A stretch of DNA of 64,000 nt from the NCBI RefSeq assembly GCF_002860125.1, contig NZ_PGVA01000028.1, positions 1-64,000 on the forward strand, in the 5' to 3' direction. The notes under the pieces are model-generated. The model was not told the origin of the DNA and searched no databases. It saw only the letters and a program-made list of their open reading frames with translations. The stretch is from Bacillus canaveralius (lineage in GTDB: Bacteria; Bacillota; Bacilli; Bacillales; Cytobacillaceae). The translations under genes were made by a program, and so were the position numbers. Shown in pieces: positions 51,145 to 62,702 of this stretch; within the stretch, counting starts at the first letter, position 1; the number at the start of each line of letters is the position of its first letter.

Positions 51145-52377
51145 TTGCAAACAATTACCATGAAAAAGGGAATAAAAGCGATCACAAAAGGGAGCATCCT
51201 GTCACCAAAAGGCTTTAGCGCCGATGGAGTTCATGCCGGCATGCGTTATGCAAAAAAAGATGTGGGCGTGATCGTCAGTGATACTCCGGCAAGCTGCGCT
51301 GCCGTTTATACAACAAATCTCTTTCAGGCTGCACCGCTAAAGGTGACAATGGAAAGCATCGAGCAAGCAGGCCTGGTGCAGGCGGTAATTGTAAACAGTG
51401 CATGTGCGAATGCGTGTACAGGAGAACGGGGATTGGCAGACGCTTATAAGATGAGGGAACTAACAGCCCGAAAGTTTAATATAAAAGAAAATCATGTCGC
51501 AGTTGCTTCGACTGGAGTGATTGGTGAATATTTACCGATGGACAAAATTGAAAAAGGAATTGCCGGGTTGTCTCCCGGTGCAGCTGAAAGCAACGCTGAA
51601 AGCTTTCAAACTGCTATTCTCACAACGGATCTGGTCATGAAAAAATCGTGCTTTTCCGCAGTAATTGATGGAAAGACCGTTGTAATGGGCGGCGCAGCAA
51701 AAGGGTCGGGAATGATCCATCCAAACATGGCGACGATGCTTGCCTTTGTAACAACGGACGCCAACATCGCTTCCGACCACTTGAGTGCGGCTCTGAAAGA
51801 AGTGACCAACCGAACCTTTAACCAAATAACCGTTGATGGGGATACTTCGACAAACGATATGGTGCTCGTCATGGCAAATGGAAAAGCTGGCAATGAAGCG
51901 CTGTCGCCTGAACATCGTGACTGGCCGTTGTTTGTCGAGTTGCTTGCTGAAAGCTGTGAAAGCCTGGCAAAGCAAATTGCGAAAGATGGAGAAGGGGCAA
52001 CAAAGTTGATTGAAGTGAACGTAACCGGAGCAGCTGACAACTACGATGGCAATATGATTGCCAAGCAAATCGTTGGCTCAAATCTCGTCAAAACTGCTGT
52101 ATACGGTGCGGATGCAAACTGGGGCCGGATTATTTGCGCAATCGGCCAAAGCTCAGCCAGCCTCAATCCTGCTGCCGTTGATATATCGATCGGCCCGATC
52201 AAGATGCTGTCCAAAAGTGAGCCGCAGCCATTTTCGGAACAAGAGGCGACAGAGTATCTGAACAATGACTTTATTCAAATATTTGTCGATATCCACTCAG
52301 GAGCCGGAGCCGGCAAAGCATGGGGGTGCGATTTAACCTATGACTATATCAAAATTAATGCAAGCTACCGAACATAA
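51145..52377 (+). CDS. argJ: Bifunctional ornithine acetyltransferase/glutamate N-acetyltransferase ArgJ
   Basis: Transfers acetyl from N-acetylornithine to glutamate (and may acetylate glutamate from acetyl-CoA), making the pathway cyclic. The 410-residue precursor self-cleaves before the Thr of the MIHPNMATMLAF motif (near residue 199) into alpha and beta chains. GVVGEYLPM-like GVIGEYLPMDKI and TVDGDTSTND are further signatures. The start is TTG at 51145 with AAAGGGAGG 10 bases upstream; an ATG five codons later is possible. It is 20 bp after argC. Confidence 0.95.
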   Translation: MQTITMKKGIKAITKGSILSPKGFSADGVHAGMRYAKKDVGVIVSDTPASCAAVYTTNLFQAAPLKVTMESIEQAGLVQAVIVNSACANACTGERGLADAYKMRELTARKFNIKENHVAVASTGVIGEYLPMDKIEKGIAGLSPGAAESNAESFQTAILTTDLVMKKSCFSAVIDGKTVVMGGAAKGSGMIHPNMATMLAFVTTDANIASDHLSAALKEVTNRTFNQITVDGDTSTNDMVLVMANGKAGNEALSPEHRDWPLFVELLAESCESLAKQIAKDGEGATKLIEVNVTGAADNYDGNMIAKQIVGSNLVKTAVYGADANWGRIICAIGQSSASLNPAAVDISIGPIKMLSKSEPQPFSEQEATEYLNNDFIQIFVDIHSGAGAGKAWGCDLTYDYIKINASYRT

Positions 52378-53191
52378 TGTGAACAAGATTATCGTCATTA
52401 AATGCGGGGGCAGTGTTATTGACTTGCTGACACCTTCCTTTTTCAACAGCTTGCACGAGCTTGACAAGCAAGGCTGGCAATTTGTATTCGTCCATGGCGG
52501 CGGCCCTGATATCAATAAGCTTCTCGCACTGTACGATGTTGTACCTGAATTCCGAAACGGCCTGCGGAAAACAACAGCAGAAACGATGCAGGTTGTTGAA
52601 ATGGTCTTAACGGGGCAGACAAATCGAAAACTGGCTGAACTTCTCGGCCAGTACGGTTTTAATCCGATCGGATTAAGCGGAAGTGATGGAAAGTGCCTAA
52701 AAGCCAGGTTTATTAACAAAAAGGAACTCGGATTTGTTGGCGAGGTAATCGAAGTTAACCAAAGTGTAATTAACATGCTGTTAAAGGAAAATTTCACTCC
52801 TGTGATCACCCCGGTCGGTGTCACGGCGGATGGGACAAAGCTGAATATTAACGCAGATTATGCCGCTGCAGCGGTCGCGCTCGCTTTACAGGCAGAATGC
52901 TGTTTATTCGTGACCGATGTAGAAGGAATCATGATAGGAGGTTCTGTGGTATCTCATATAACGCCTGAAGAGATTGATGCATATATTTTAGAAGGCCAAA
53001 TTTATGGCGGTATGGTTCCAAAAGTTGAATCAGCGCTTACCGCTGTTAAACGAGGTGTGAAAAATGCGATGATCGCGTCAGGAAAGGGCGCCATTTATGA
53101 AGATGAGCAATGGAAAGGTACGACTATAAGCAGAAAAGCGAGGTCTGATGATGAGTTATCTGTTTCCAACATATACAAAGTGGGAAGTTGA
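52340..53191 (+). CDS. argB: N-acetylglutamate kinase ArgB
   Basis: Phosphorylates N-acetylglutamate, the committed step. The amino-acid-kinase fold is evident in [25 protein letters not shown], the substrate loop [37 protein letters not shown] and [13 protein letters not shown]. The ATG at 52340 (283 residues) has GGGGGTG about 11 bases upstream. A GTG at 52379, just after the argJ stop, would give a 270-residue protein closer to the B. subtilis length of 258. I keep the ATG but the start is open. It overlaps argJ by 38 bp. Confidence 0.93.
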   Translation: MTISKLMQATEHNVNKIIVIKCGGSVIDLLTPSFFNSLHELDKQGWQFVFVHGGGPDINKLLALYDVVPEFRNGLRKTTAETMQVVEMVLTGQTNRKLAELLGQYGFNPIGLSGSDGKCLKARFINKKELGFVGEVIEVNQSVINMLLKENFTPVITPVGVTADGTKLNINADYAAAAVALALQAECCLFVTDVEGIMIGGSVVSHITPEEIDAYILEGQIYGGMVPKVESALTAVKRGVKNAMIASGKGAIYEDEQWKGTTISRKARSDDELSVSNIYKVGS

Positions 53192-54311
53192 ACCGGCTTC
53201 GGCGGCAGGCACGATTTTAATAGATAAAAACGGGAAGCGCTACCTCGACTTTACGTCCGGAATTGGTGTATGCAATCTCGGGCACAGGCCAAAGCCGGTT
53301 GAGGATGCGATCCAGAAGCAATTAGACCAATACTGGCATTTATCAAATTTATTTGTGATTGACAAACAGGAAGCCGCCGCGAAAATGCTTGCTGATGCAG
53401 CAGGGCTTGACTTGGTGTTTTTTGCGAACAGCGGTGCAGAGGCAAATGAGGCAGCCATTAAGCTTGCCCGTAAACAAACGGGAAAGCATAAAATTATCAC
53501 CTTTAAAAATTCTTTTCATGGACGCACGTTCGCAACGATGGCGGCGACAGGACAGGAAAAAGTTAAAGTCGGTTTTGGGCCGATGCTTGAAACGTTTGTG
53601 ACGATTCCGTTTAATGACATTGCTGCCCTTGAAAAGGAAATGTCCGATGATACAGCAGCTGTCATGCTTGAAGTCATCCAGGGCGAAGGCGGAATCATCA
53701 CCGCTGAAGAACAATTCCTGGCAAAAGTAGCTCATTTATGTAAACAGCATCAAGCCATGCTGATTATCGATGAAATTCAGACAGGAATAGGCAGAACCGG
53801 TAAACCGTTCGCGTTCCAGCATTTTGGGTTGAAGCCTGATATTGTCACAACGGCGAAAGGCTTGGGAAGCGGGCTGCCGATCGGAGCAGTGATTGGAAAA
53901 GGAAATCTCAGCTCTGCATTCGGCCCGGGCAGCCATGGCTCAACCTTTGGCGGAAACCCGCTCTCAGTTGCCGCAGCCACTGCTACGATGGAGGTTGTTT
54001 TTCAAGACTCCTTCCTGGCAGAAGTGAAAGAAAAAGGCGAATACTTGGCAAAGGCATGCTCAGCTTTATTATCATTGCCCCAGGTGAAAGAAATAAGGGG
54101 CCTTGGCATGATGCTGGGGATTGGATTAAGCGTCAACGTCCAGGACACGCTCGCAACATTAAGAAAAGCTGGGTTGCTGGCTTTGCCGGCAGGAGAAAAT
54201 GTACTGAGGCTGCTACCGCCGCTTACTGTTACCGAACAAGAAATCAATGAAGCGGTAGCGATGATCCAAAACACATTAACCAATCAATCATTAACGGCCG
54301 TTCAAGGCTAA
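53151..54311 (+). CDS. argD: Acetylornithine aminotransferase ArgD
   Basis: A PLP enzyme that converts N-acetylglutamate semialdehyde to N-acetylornithine. 386 residues from the second of two ATGs (GAGGT 6 bases away). Family blocks are [47 protein letters not shown], the cofactor Asp in [14 protein letters not shown] near residue 207, and the PLP-binding Lys in [15 protein letters not shown] near residue 236. [13 protein letters not shown] follows. It overlaps argB by 41 bp. Confidence 0.95.
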   Translation: MSYLFPTYTKWEVEPASAAGTILIDKNGKRYLDFTSGIGVCNLGHRPKPVEDAIQKQLDQYWHLSNLFVIDKQEAAAKMLADAAGLDLVFFANSGAEANEAAIKLARKQTGKHKIITFKNSFHGRTFATMAATGQEKVKVGFGPMLETFVTIPFNDIAALEKEMSDDTAAVMLEVIQGEGGIITAEEQFLAKVAHLCKQHQAMLIIDEIQTGIGRTGKPFAFQHFGLKPDIVTTAKGLGSGLPIGAVIGKGNLSSAFGPGSHGSTFGGNPLSVAAATATMEVVFQDSFLAEVKEKGEYLAKACSALLSLPQVKEIRGLGMMLGIGLSVNVQDTLATLRKAGLLALPAGENVLRLLPPLTVTEQEINEAVAMIQNTLTNQSLTAVQG

Positions 54312-54383
54312 ATTTTTTGATGCGTAATGCATAAAAAATATATAAAAGTTATAAATATGCAAAAAAGTGAAGAGGTGTGCAAG

Positions 54384-55469
54384 TTGAAAGGTTCCCTTTA
54401 TTTGAAGAGCGGAGAGTGTTTTGAAGGAGAATGGCTTACAGCCGTCCCTGAACAGCATATACAGGGAGAAATCGTCTTTTTTACCGGGATGACAGGTTAT
54501 CAGGAAGTGCTTACAGATCCTTCTTATAAAGACCAAATTATTGTGTTCACATATCCGCTGATCGGCAATTATGGAATCAATCAGGAGGATTTTGAAAGCA
54601 AAATCCCGCATGTCGCCGGCGTTATTGTCTATGAATCACACGAAGCAGCCTACCATTATGAAGCAAAATGGACATTGAAGGAATATTTGCAAAAGTGGAA
54701 TATCCCGATGCTCGGCCGGGTTGATACGAGAGCATTGGTGAAGAAAATCCGCAATGAAGGCACGATGCCTGCCTTATTAACCGCAGAAAAGCATGCTGAG
54801 AAGTTGATCCGGCTTAATACTGATCTTGGATATAAAGTACGCAGCGTGTCCGGGACGGAAGCGAAAATGTATGGAGATGGTGATTTTCATATTGTTTTGA
54901 TTGATTTTGGCTATAAAAAGTCAATTTTATCGTCTTTGCTGGAGCGAAATTGCCGGGTCACAGCCGTCCCTTTCGATACGCCGGCAAAGGAGATTGAAAA
55001 ATTTCATCCTGATGGAATCCTGTTATCTAACGGACCGGGGGATCCAAAAGAGTTGGCAGGCTTAATGCCTGATTTAAATAAACTGCTCCGCCGTTATCCA
55101 ACACTCGGCATTTGCCTTGGACACCAGCTTGCAGCGCTCTCTTTTGGCGGCAATACTCAAAAGCTCGCGTTTGGGCACCGGGGTGCAAACCACCCGATTA
55201 AGGATATTAAAACAAACTCAGTGTTAATGTCGTCGCAAAATCACAGCTATGTTGTTGAGGAGAAAAGTTTGCGGGGAACAGGCTTCAATGTCCGTTTTTA
55301 TCATTTGCATGACGGGTCCATTGAAGGGCTTACCCATCAGGATTATCCGGTCCAAACGGTTCAGTTCCATCCCGAATCGAATCCAGGACCTGCTGACGGA
55401 GAATACATCTTCGATGAATTTATCGAGCTTATCAAAACAAACAACGGGAGAATTTTTGCATATGCCTAA
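54384..55469 (+). CDS. carA: Carbamoyl-phosphate synthase, arginine-linked, small subunit
   Basis: The glutaminase subunit that supplies ammonia to CarB. The start is TTG at 54384: GAGGTG is 6 bases upstream, and MKGSLYLKSGECFEG aligns with the short CarA N-terminus, whereas the frame's earlier ATG codons have no ribosome-binding site. 361 residues. The N-terminal domain has FFTGMTGYQEVLTDPSY; the class I glutaminase has the nucleophile in GICLGHQLA near residue 247 and the His-Glu pair in QFHPESNPGPAD. Its place in the arg operon marks it as the arginine-specific, not pyrimidine, enzyme. The 72-bp gap from argD is AT-rich and may hold another ARG box. Confidence 0.93.
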   Translation: MKGSLYLKSGECFEGEWLTAVPEQHIQGEIVFFTGMTGYQEVLTDPSYKDQIIVFTYPLIGNYGINQEDFESKIPHVAGVIVYESHEAAYHYEAKWTLKEYLQKWNIPMLGRVDTRALVKKIRNEGTMPALLTAEKHAEKLIRLNTDLGYKVRSVSGTEAKMYGDGDFHIVLIDFGYKKSILSSLLERNCRVTAVPFDTPAKEIEKFHPDGILLSNGPGDPKELAGLMPDLNKLLRRYPTLGICLGHQLAALSFGGNTQKLAFGHRGANHPIKDIKTNSVLMSSQNHSYVVEEKSLRGTGFNVRFYHLHDGSIEGLTHQDYPVQTVQFHPESNPGPADGEYIFDEFIELIKTNNGRIFAYA

Positions 55470-58400
55470 AGATACGAGTATTCAGTCCATTCTTCTCATT
55501 GGCTCCGGGCCGATCATCATTGGCCAGGCCGCCGAATTTGATTATGCGGGAACACAGGCATGCCTGGCTCTGAAAGAAGAGGGTTATAAAGTTATTTTAG
55601 TAAACAATAATCCGGCAACGATTATGACTGACCACAGCTTTGCCGATGCGATTTATTTTGAGCCGCTGACAGCTGATGTTCTTGAGAAAATCATTGAAAA
55701 AGAACGGCCTGATGGAATGCTCGCAACACTTGGCGGCCAAACCGGATTGAATCTGGCTTTCCAGTTAAGCGAAAATGGTGTTCTCGACAAGTATAATGTC
55801 AGACTGCTGGGAACTTCAATTGAGTCGATTAAGAAAGGCGAGGACAGGGAGGCCTTTCGCGAGCTGATGAAAGAGCTGGGAGAGCCGGTGCCAGACAGCA
55901 CGATTGTTACATCTTCAAAAGAGGCGCTGCAATTTGCCGCAAAAATCGGCTACCCGATTATTGTCAGGCCGGCTTATACTCTGGGAGGAACCGGCGGAGG
56001 CATTGCAGACAATCCTGACGACCTCGTCCAGCTCACCATGGGGGGCCTGAAAGAAAGCACAATTGGCCAATGTCTCATTGAAAAAAGCATTGCCGGATTT
56101 AAGGAGATCGAATATGAAGTGATGAGGGATGCGATTGGAACTTGCATCACAATTTGTAATATGGAAAATATTGATCCGGTTGGTATCCATACAGGTGATT
56201 CAATTGTTATCGCTCCTTCGCAAACGCTGACGGATGAAGAATACCAGATGCTGCGGTCCGCTTCTGTGAAAATTATTTCAAGCCTCGGTATTATTGGCGG
56301 CTGCAACATCCAATTTGCCTTGGATCCTGAAAGCAAGCATTACTATTTAATTGAAGTGAATCCGCGCGTGAGCCGATCATCAGCGCTGGCATCAAAAGCA
56401 ACAGGATATCCAATTGCCAGAATAGCTGCAAAACTCGCTGTCGGCTACTCTTTAAGCGAATTAAAAAACCCGGTCACAAAAGACACGCTGGCCAGTTTTG
56501 AACCATCGCTCGACTATGTCGTCGTCAAAATACCTAAATGGCCTTTTGATAAATTTCCAGGCGGAAACCGCACACTTGGAACACAAATGAAAGCGACTGG
56601 GGAAGTAATGGGCATTGACCGGAATTTTGAGCGGGCTTTCTTAAAAGCAGTCCAGTCACTTGAAATCAATACGATTGATTTAAAGCACCCTGAAGGAGCA
56701 CTAAAAACTACTGATGCGTTACTGGAAAGCTTAAAAACAGCCGATGATGAGCGTTTCCTTGTCATATTTGAATTGATGCGCCGCGGTTATGACCCTGTAA
56801 AAATACACGAACAAACGAAAATTGATCTATTCTTTTTAACTTGTTTCTCGGGCATGATTGAGCTCGAACAAACGATTGAGAGAACGTCCATTGATTCAGT
56901 AACGAAAGACAGTCTGCAGCGCTTTAAGGAAAAAGGTTTTAGCGATAAATTTATCGCACAGCAATGGAATGTTGGCGAAAAAGATGTTCGCAAAAAACGA
57001 AAATCGCTCGGTATTCTGCCTGCTTATAAAATGGTTGACACATGTGCTGCCGAATTTGAAGCAAAATCAACTTATTTTTATTCGAGCTACTTCGGTGAAA
57101 ACGAGCAATTCGCTTCCAATAAACAAAAAGTACTAATCATCGGGAGCGGTCCAATTCGAATCGGCCAGGGAATAGAGTTTGATTATTGTTCAGTTCATGG
57201 TGTGTTCTCTTTAAAGGAAGAAAATATCGAAACAATTATGATCAATAACAATCCTGAAACAGTTAGTACTGATTTTGCGACAGCAGACAGGCTTTACTTT
57301 GAACCGCTTACTGTCGAATCAATTATGAACGTCATCGAAGCTGAACAGATAGACGGGGTTATTGTTCAACTCGGGGGACAGACCGCCTTGAATCTTGCAG
57401 AACAGCTGGAGGAAAATGGAGTTCGCCTTCTCGGCACAAATTCGAAAACAATCGATATTCTTGAGGACAGGGAACGCTTTTACGAGCTGCTGGCCAGTTT
57501 GGAAATCCCGCATATTGAAGGTGAGATGGCCACTTCTCCTGAGGAAATAATCGAATCGGCAACACGAATTGGTTTGCCAATTTTGATCAGGCCTTCTTAT
57601 GTGATTGGCGGACAGGGGATGGAGCTGATCCAATCAGAGGATGAGTTAATGTCTTATTTGAACAATCCAAACATTCCCTATCCCGTCCTGGTTGATAAAT
57701 TTTTGTCGGCGATTGAGGCGGAGATGGATGTCGTCACTGATGGGGAAAATATTCTTGTCCCAGCGATCATGGAGCATATTGAAAAAACAGGCGTTCATTC
57801 CGGTGACAGCATTTCCGTTTTACCCGCCCAGAGCATTGATAAGGAAGCACAAGCAAAAATGCTGAGCTATGCAAAGCGGGTTGTTCAGAAGCTTCACTAC
57901 AAAGGAATCCTGAATATCCAATTTATTATAGAAGGAGAACGTGTTTACCTGCTGGAGATCAACCCGCGCGCAAGCCGTACAGTTCCAATCGTCAGTAAAG
58001 CGACTGGTGTACAGTTGGTGCAAATTGCGACAAAAATATTGCTTGGGAAATACTCTTTGCCGAGTGGCAATGGACTTTTGGACCACGTTCCATATGTATG
58101 TGTGAAATACCCCGTTTTCTCCAATTACGCTTTACGGGGAATTGATCCGAAAATCGGTCCGGAAATGAAATCAACCGGAGAGGGAATCAGCTTTGCAGCC
58201 AACCTGCCGGCTGCTTTAAGTAAATCCTTTCACGTCGCGATGAAAGCCCGGGCAGAAGGCAAGAACATTGTCTTTTTGCAAGGTGAAAGCACAGAAGAAT
58301 GGCTCCAGCTTGCAAAAGAGGCGGGAGTAAAACTGATCCAGCCGGAAGACATTGAGAAACAGCTGCAAGCTGCTAGTACCGCCGCTTTTTTCAGCACAGG

Positions 58401-58575
58401 AAAATCGGATCAAGTTCGCGAGTTACGCGAGCTTGCGGTTAGGAACCGGGTTTTGAATTTTACTGAAACAGAAACACTCACAGCATTTTTAACAGGATTA
58501 CAAGTTAAAGGTATAACTGTCAACAAGCTTGCTGAATGGCAGGAAATGATGAAGAAGGATGTGACAGCAGTATGA
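55462..58575 (+). CDS. carB: Carbamoyl-phosphate synthase, arginine-linked, large subunit
   Basis: Makes carbamoyl phosphate from bicarbonate, ammonia and two ATP. 1037 residues from the ATG at 55462, which overlaps the carA stop by 8 bases; the much longer upstream frame runs antiphase through carA and is not coding. Two homologous ATP-grasp halves are visible: the first starts [20 protein letters not shown], the second [19 protein letters not shown] near residue 557. Each has an NNNP, LGGQT and [13 protein letters not shown] block. The C-terminal regulatory domain begins near residue 925. B. subtilis arginine CarB has 1030 residues. Confidence 0.95.
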   Translation: MPKDTSIQSILLIGSGPIIIGQAAEFDYAGTQACLALKEEGYKVILVNNNPATIMTDHSFADAIYFEPLTADVLEKIIEKERPDGMLATLGGQTGLNLAFQLSENGVLDKYNVRLLGTSIESIKKGEDREAFRELMKELGEPVPDSTIVTSSKEALQFAAKIGYPIIVRPAYTLGGTGGGIADNPDDLVQLTMGGLKESTIGQCLIEKSIAGFKEIEYEVMRDAIGTCITICNMENIDPVGIHTGDSIVIAPSQTLTDEEYQMLRSASVKIISSLGIIGGCNIQFALDPESKHYYLIEVNPRVSRSSALASKATGYPIARIAAKLAVGYSLSELKNPVTKDTLASFEPSLDYVVVKIPKWPFDKFPGGNRTLGTQMKATGEVMGIDRNFERAFLKAVQSLEINTIDLKHPEGALKTTDALLESLKTADDERFLVIFELMRRGYDPVKIHEQTKIDLFFLTCFSGMIELEQTIERTSIDSVTKDSLQRFKEKGFSDKFIAQQWNVGEKDVRKKRKSLGILPAYKMVDTCAAEFEAKSTYFYSSYFGENEQFASNKQKVLIIGSGPIRIGQGIEFDYCSVHGVFSLKEENIETIMINNNPETVSTDFATADRLYFEPLTVESIMNVIEAEQIDGVIVQLGGQTALNLAEQLEENGVRLLGTNSKTIDILEDRERFYELLASLEIPHIEGEMATSPEEIIESATRIGLPILIRPSYVIGGQGMELIQSEDELMSYLNNPNIPYPVLVDKFLSAIEAEMDVVTDGENILVPAIMEHIEKTGVHSGDSISVLPAQSIDKEAQAKMLSYAKRVVQKLHYKGILNIQFIIEGERVYLLEINPRASRTVPIVSKATGVQLVQIATKILLGKYSLPSGNGLLDHVPYVCVKYPVFSNYALRGIDPKIGPEMKSTGEGISFAANLPAALSKSFHVAMKARAEGKNIVFLQGESTEEWLQLAKEAGVKLIQPEDIEKQLQAASTAAFFSTGKSDQVRELRELAVRNRVLNFTETETLTAFLTGLQVKGITVNKLAEWQEMMKKDVTAV

Positions 58576-59531
58576 TTCCCGTAATAGATACAGGCACAGC
58601 AATGAACCTTAAAGGTAAGGATTTTCTGACTCTGGCTGATTTTTCGCCTGAAACGATCAAGGGATTGCTTGCAAAAGCAAAGAAATTGAAAAATTCATTG
58701 TTGCTTGGTGAACAGCCTCCCCTGTTAAAGGGAAAGATTTTGGGGTTGATTTTTGAAAAATCGTCAACGAGGACGCGTGTCTCATTTGAAGCAGGCATGC
58801 TCCAGCTTGGCGGCAATGCCCTGTATTTGAACAGCCATGATTTACAGCTTGGCAGAGGCGAGACGATCGCTGATACAGCGAAGGTGTTATCGCAGTATCT
58901 GGATGGAATCATGATTCGCACCTTTTCTCATCAGACGATTGAGGAGTTGGCATTGCATGCTGATATTCCTGTCATCAATGGGCTAACGGACCTGTACCAC
59001 CCTTGCCAGGCGCTGGCAGATTTGCTGACGATCGAGGAAAAACACGGCTCACTTAATGGTGTTAAAATTACTTATGTTGGTGACGGCAATAATGTTGCCA
59101 ATTCGTTAATGATCGGTGCGGCAAAAGTCGGCAGCCACATTACAATCGCCTCGCCAAAAGGTTATGAACCACCTGCCAATGCTGTTGCGATTGCCGAAAA
59201 AGCGGCAAAAGAAAGCGGAGCAAAGGTGACAATCTGCAATGATCCTTATGAAGCAGTCAAGGATGCTGATGTCATCTATACCGACGTCTGGACTAGTATG
59301 GGCCAGGAAGCAGAAAATGCCGAGCGACTTGAGATTTTCAAAGATTTCCAGGTGAACAAACAGCTTGTCGAGCTTGCAAATCAAGACTTTTTGTTCTTGC
59401 ATTGCTTACCGGCACACCGCGGGGAAGAAGTGAGTGCCGAAATCATTGACGGCGGGCATTCAGCAGTGTTTGAACAGGCAGGAAACAGGCTTCATGCTCA
59501 AAAAGCGCTGCTCGCAGAGATATTAGCTTAA
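58572..59531 (+). CDS. argF: Ornithine carbamoyltransferase ArgF
   Basis: Condenses carbamoyl phosphate and ornithine to citrulline. The 319 residues from the ATG at 58572 equal the B. subtilis length; the ATG overlaps the carB stop (ATGA), so translation is coupled. The phosphate-binding motif is [10 protein letters not shown] near residue 63, [11 protein letters not shown] near residue 140 binds carbamoyl phosphate, and the ornithine motif [14 protein letters not shown] (catalytic Cys) is near residue 275. It is the last gene of the operon, with a strong terminator. argG and argH are not in the window. Confidence 0.95.
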   Translation: MIPVIDTGTAMNLKGKDFLTLADFSPETIKGLLAKAKKLKNSLLLGEQPPLLKGKILGLIFEKSSTRTRVSFEAGMLQLGGNALYLNSHDLQLGRGETIADTAKVLSQYLDGIMIRTFSHQTIEELALHADIPVINGLTDLYHPCQALADLLTIEEKHGSLNGVKITYVGDGNNVANSLMIGAAKVGSHITIASPKGYEPPANAVAIAEKAAKESGAKVTICNDPYEAVKDADVIYTDVWTSMGQEAENAERLEIFKDFQVNKQLVELANQDFLFLHCLPAHRGEEVSAEIIDGGHSAVFEQAGNRLHAQKALLAEILA

Positions 59532-59536
59532 ATAGA

Positions 59537-59572
59537 AGGGGCTGGCAATTGGAATTGCCAGCCCCTGTTTGT
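59537..59572 (+). terminator. Terminator of the arg operon
   Basis: A perfect 13-bp stem (59538-59550 with 59553-59565) around GG is followed by TGTTTGTT. The clpB -35 hexamer lies in its tip. Confidence 0.85.
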
Positions 59573-59606
59573 TATAATTAGGATAAAAAGGTCAGGAAAG
59601 GTCAAG
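59549..59606 (+). promoter_or_regulatory. clpB promoter with CtsR operator
   Basis: TTGGAA (59549-59554) is 18 bp from a perfect TATAAT (59573-59578). The tandem heptads GGTCAGG (59590-59596) and GGTCAAG (59600-59606), spaced by AAA, fit the CtsR operator RGTCAAA-N3-RGTCAAA. They cover the expected start site and leader just before the clpB Shine-Dalgarno sequence, so CtsR would repress until heat shock. Confidence 0.75.
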
Positions 59607-59615
59607 GTGATCGAT

Positions 59616-62210
59616 ATGGATTTCAATCAATTGACTGAACGGCTCCAGCAAGGGTTGATCAGGGCACAATCAATTGCTGCCCGGCATGAGCATCAGGAAG
59701 TGGATGAATCCCATCTTTTTACAGCTTTAATGGAACCAGGAGATAATTTGCTGCGTTCGGTTTTCGCAAAATTGAAGCTCGATCACGCCCAGTTTATCAA
59801 TGAACTTGAAAAAGACCTCTTGAAAAAGCCGCGGGTGACCGGAAGCGGGGCGGCGCAAGGGCAGCTCTATATTACATCAGCATTACGGCGCCTCTTTAAT
59901 GAAGCAGAAGTCGAAATGAAAGCATGGAAAGATGAATATTTATCGGTCGAGCATCTTCTGCTGGCCGCGATTAAAGCAAAGAATTCTATAGCAGGACAAG
60001 CATTGAAAAAGCTTGGCTGTACTGAAAAGTTGATTGTAAAAGTACTCAAAGAGATCAGGGGGGACCAACGAGTGACATCGCAAAATCCTGAAGCAACATA
60101 TGATGTTCTTGAGAAATATGGCAGGGATTTGGTCGCCGAAGTAAAGACCGGCAAAATGGATCCTGTCATTGGAAGAGACAGCGAAATCCGTCACGTCATT
60201 CGGATACTTTCACGAAAAACAAAAAATAATCCTGTTTTGATCGGCGAGCCCGGCGTCGGTAAAACGGCGATTGTCGAGGGTCTCGCCCAGCGCATTGTCC
60301 GCAAGGATGTACCGGAAGGATTAAAAGATAAAACCGTCTTTGCCCTTGATATGAGTTCTTTAATTGCCGGAGCCAAATTCCGTGGTGAATTTGAAGAACG
60401 ATTAAAAGCCGTTTTACAGGCAGTGAAAAAAAGTGACGGGAGGATTTTGCTCTTCATCGACGAGCTGCATACGATTGTCGGGGCCGGAAAAACGGAAGGG
60501 GCAATGGATGCAGGCAATATGCTGAAGCCGATGCTGGCACGGGGCGAACTTCATTGTATTGGGGCAACTACCCTCGATGAGCACCGAAAGTATATTGAAA
60601 AAGATCCGGCTTTGGAACGGCGTTTCCAGCAAGTCCTCGTCCAGGAGCCTGATGTCGAAGACACGATTTCGATATTGCGAGGTTTAAAGGAGCGGTTTGA
60701 GATCCACCATGGAGTCAATATTCATGACCGCGCCCTTGTTTCTGCTGCAACGCTGTCAAATCGTTATATTACCGACCGGTTCTTGCCCGATAAAGCGATT
60801 GATCTGGTCGATGAAGCGTGTGCGATGATCAGGACCGAAATTGATTCGATGCCTTCCGAATTGGATGAAGTGACCCGCAGAGTGATGCAATTGGAAATAG
60901 AGGAGGCTGCACTTAGTAAAGAAACAGATGAGGCAAGCAAAAGAAGGCTTACCACTCTTCAAAAAGAACTGGCCGATCTGCGCGAACGTGCCAATTCAAT
61001 GAAAGCACAATGGCAGCTGGAAAAAGAAGCAATTCAAAATGTCCGGCAAAAACGTGAGCTGCTTGAAAAGCTGCGCAGAGAGTTAGCTGAAGCTGAAAAT
61101 CAATATGACTTAAACCGGGCAGCAGAGCTGCGTCACGGAAAGATCCCAGCTCTTGAAAAAGAACTGAAGGAGCTCGAAACAAATGAACGGGAAACTCAAG
61201 GCAGTCGTTTTTTGCGTGAAGAGGTTACCGAAGAAGAAATAGCCGACGTTGTCGCAAGATGGACGGGAGTACCTGTTTCAAAGCTTGTTGAGGGGGAACG
61301 CGAAAAGCTTTTAAAACTGGAGAGCGTGTTGCATGAACGGGTGATTGGCCAGGAAGAAGCAGTCAGGCTTGTATCAGATGCGGTTTTGCGGGCAAGGGCA
61401 GGCATTAAGGATCCAAACCGTCCGATCGGCTCATTCCTGTTCCTCGGCCCTACCGGTGTGGGGAAAACAGAGCTTGCTAAGGCACTCGCCCAATCCCTGT
61501 TTGACAGTGAGGATCATATTGTGCGAATCGACATGTCGGAATACATGGAAAAGCATGCTGTCTCACGGCTGATTGGAGCTCCACCGGGCTATGTCGGTTA
61601 TGAAGAAGGCGGCCAATTGACTGAAGCGGTTAGAAGAAAACCCTACACAGTCATCCTCCTTGACGAAATCGAAAAAGCCCACCCTGAAGTATTTAATATT
61701 TTGCTGCAAATGCTCGATGACGGGCGAATTACCGATTCCCAGGGCCGGACAGTCGATTTTAAAAACACTGTGATCATTATGACTTCCAATATTGGCTCGC
61801 ATTTTTTACTCGAATCACATTCAGACAACGGTGAGCTTGATGAAATGGTCCGGGATCAAGTGAACGGAGCGTTAAAAGCCCACTTTCGCCCTGAGTTTCT
61901 TAATCGTATCGATGAAACGATTTTATTTAAGCCTTTAAGGCTTTCCGAGATCGAAGAGATTGTCGCCAAACTTATTGCCGAGCTGCAAACAAGGCTTGAT
62001 GATCAGGAAATCGTCTTAACGATTTCAGACGAAGCGACACAGTTTATCGCTGCACACGGATTTGACCCTGTATACGGGGCAAGGCCATTAAAGAGGTATA
62101 TTCAGCGCCATGTAGAGACGAAGCTTGCCCGACAAATCATCGCCGGTGAAATTACAGGGAAAAACAAGGTCCATATTGCCGTTGAAGGAAACGAGTTGGT
62201 TCTTAAGTAA
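59616..62210 (+). CDS. clpB: ATP-dependent disaggregase ClpB
   Basis: A hexameric AAA+ chaperone that, with DnaK, pulls proteins out of aggregates. 864 residues from the ATG at 59616 (AAGGTG 6 bases upstream). The Clp N domain (1-145) has two helical repeats. AAA-1 has Walker A GEPGVGKT near residue 205. The coiled-coil M domain (about 400-530; [16 protein letters not shown] and on) distinguishes ClpB from ClpC. AAA-2 has GPTGVGKT near residue 607 and the pore loop GYVGYEEGG. There is no ClpP-binding tripeptide loop. B. subtilis lacks clpB, but other bacilli carry it in this same neighbourhood. Confidence 0.95.
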   Translation: MDFNQLTERLQQGLIRAQSIAARHEHQEVDESHLFTALMEPGDNLLRSVFAKLKLDHAQFINELEKDLLKKPRVTGSGAAQGQLYITSALRRLFNEAEVEMKAWKDEYLSVEHLLLAAIKAKNSIAGQALKKLGCTEKLIVKVLKEIRGDQRVTSQNPEATYDVLEKYGRDLVAEVKTGKMDPVIGRDSEIRHVIRILSRKTKNNPVLIGEPGVGKTAIVEGLAQRIVRKDVPEGLKDKTVFALDMSSLIAGAKFRGEFEERLKAVLQAVKKSDGRILLFIDELHTIVGAGKTEGAMDAGNMLKPMLARGELHCIGATTLDEHRKYIEKDPALERRFQQVLVQEPDVEDTISILRGLKERFEIHHGVNIHDRALVSAATLSNRYITDRFLPDKAIDLVDEACAMIRTEIDSMPSELDEVTRRVMQLEIEEAALSKETDEASKRRLTTLQKELADLRERANSMKAQWQLEKEAIQNVRQKRELLEKLRRELAEAENQYDLNRAAELRHGKIPALEKELKELETNERETQGSRFLREEVTEEEIADVVARWTGVPVSKLVEGEREKLLKLESVLHERVIGQEEAVRLVSDAVLRARAGIKDPNRPIGSFLFLGPTGVGKTELAKALAQSLFDSEDHIVRIDMSEYMEKHAVSRLIGAPPGYVGYEEGGQLTEAVRRKPYTVILLDEIEKAHPEVFNILLQMLDDGRITDSQGRTVDFKNTVIIMTSNIGSHFLLESHSDNGELDEMVRDQVNGALKAHFRPEFLNRIDETILFKPLRLSEIEEIVAKLIAELQTRLDDQEIVLTISDEATQFIAAHGFDPVYGARPLKRYIQRHVETKLARQIIAGEITGKNKVHIAVEGNELVLK

Positions 62211-62214
62211 TCGA

Positions 62215-62250
62215 AAAAAAAATCATCCTTCTAAAAAGGATGATTTTTTT
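62215..62250. terminator. Bidirectional terminator after clpB
   Basis: An A run and ATCATCCTT (62222-62230) pair with AAGGATGAT (62236-62244) and a T run. It serves clpB and the convergent yjzD. Confidence 0.9.
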
Positions 62251-62283
62251 GTGTATATCGCGGGTAACTGTTTCGTAAACGGG

Positions 62284-62466
62284 TCAGTGCTTTTCAACAG
62301 GGTCATTCGGCAAAATTTGTGTTACAACAATAATTAATACGGTTGCAATGACCGCCAGGATCGATCCGGCAGTTAAGTCAAATTCGGCACCCATCATTGC
62401 GCCGGTTACATAATTCAACATTTGGATAAGAAGAAAAGTCCAAAAGAAGGTCCAGAAATAACGCAT
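62284..62466 (-). CDS. yjzD: YjzD family small membrane protein (DUF2929)
   Basis: A 60-residue protein with two membrane helices (about residues 2-24 and 34-52): MRYFWTFFWTFLLIQMLNYV, then GSILAVIATVLIIVVTQIL. It matches DUF2929/YjzD by length, topology and position between argF/clpB and yjaU. The function is unknown. The ATG at 62466 has GAGGTG 6 bases upstream; an in-frame GTG three codons earlier is unlikely. Confidence 0.8.
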   Translation of the reverse strand: MRYFWTFFWTFLLIQMLNYVTGAMMGAEFDLTAGSILAVIATVLIIVVTQILPNDPVEKH

Positions 62467-62648
62467 AGTATTCACCTCATAAAAATTCCTTTTAAGTAAC
62501 AGCTGTAGTAGCCGCTTTTGCTGTTTTTATTTTATCATAAGAATAGCAAATAATAAATGTGTTAGTAAGCATTTCTCTCAATTAAGCGGCAGGCTTTTTT
62601 TAAAATAATCAGCTTTTCCCTATTAGACTGGGCAAACTCCCGTTCAAT

Positions 62649-62677
62649 TTGTGATAGCTGTCATACATTATTATGAT
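62649..62677 (+). promoter_or_regulatory. Sigma-A promoter of yjaU
   Basis: TTGTGA (62649-62654) is 17 bp from TATGAT (62672-62677), 25 bp before the yjaU start codon. Confidence 0.55.
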
Positions 62678-62702
62678 TAAAGTGATAAAGGAGTTTTTGA
62701 GC

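Noticed and set aside
55249-55461. Upstream extension of carB
   Set aside because: The extra 71 codons run out of phase through the end of carA. The true start at 55462 gives the conserved CarB N-terminus.
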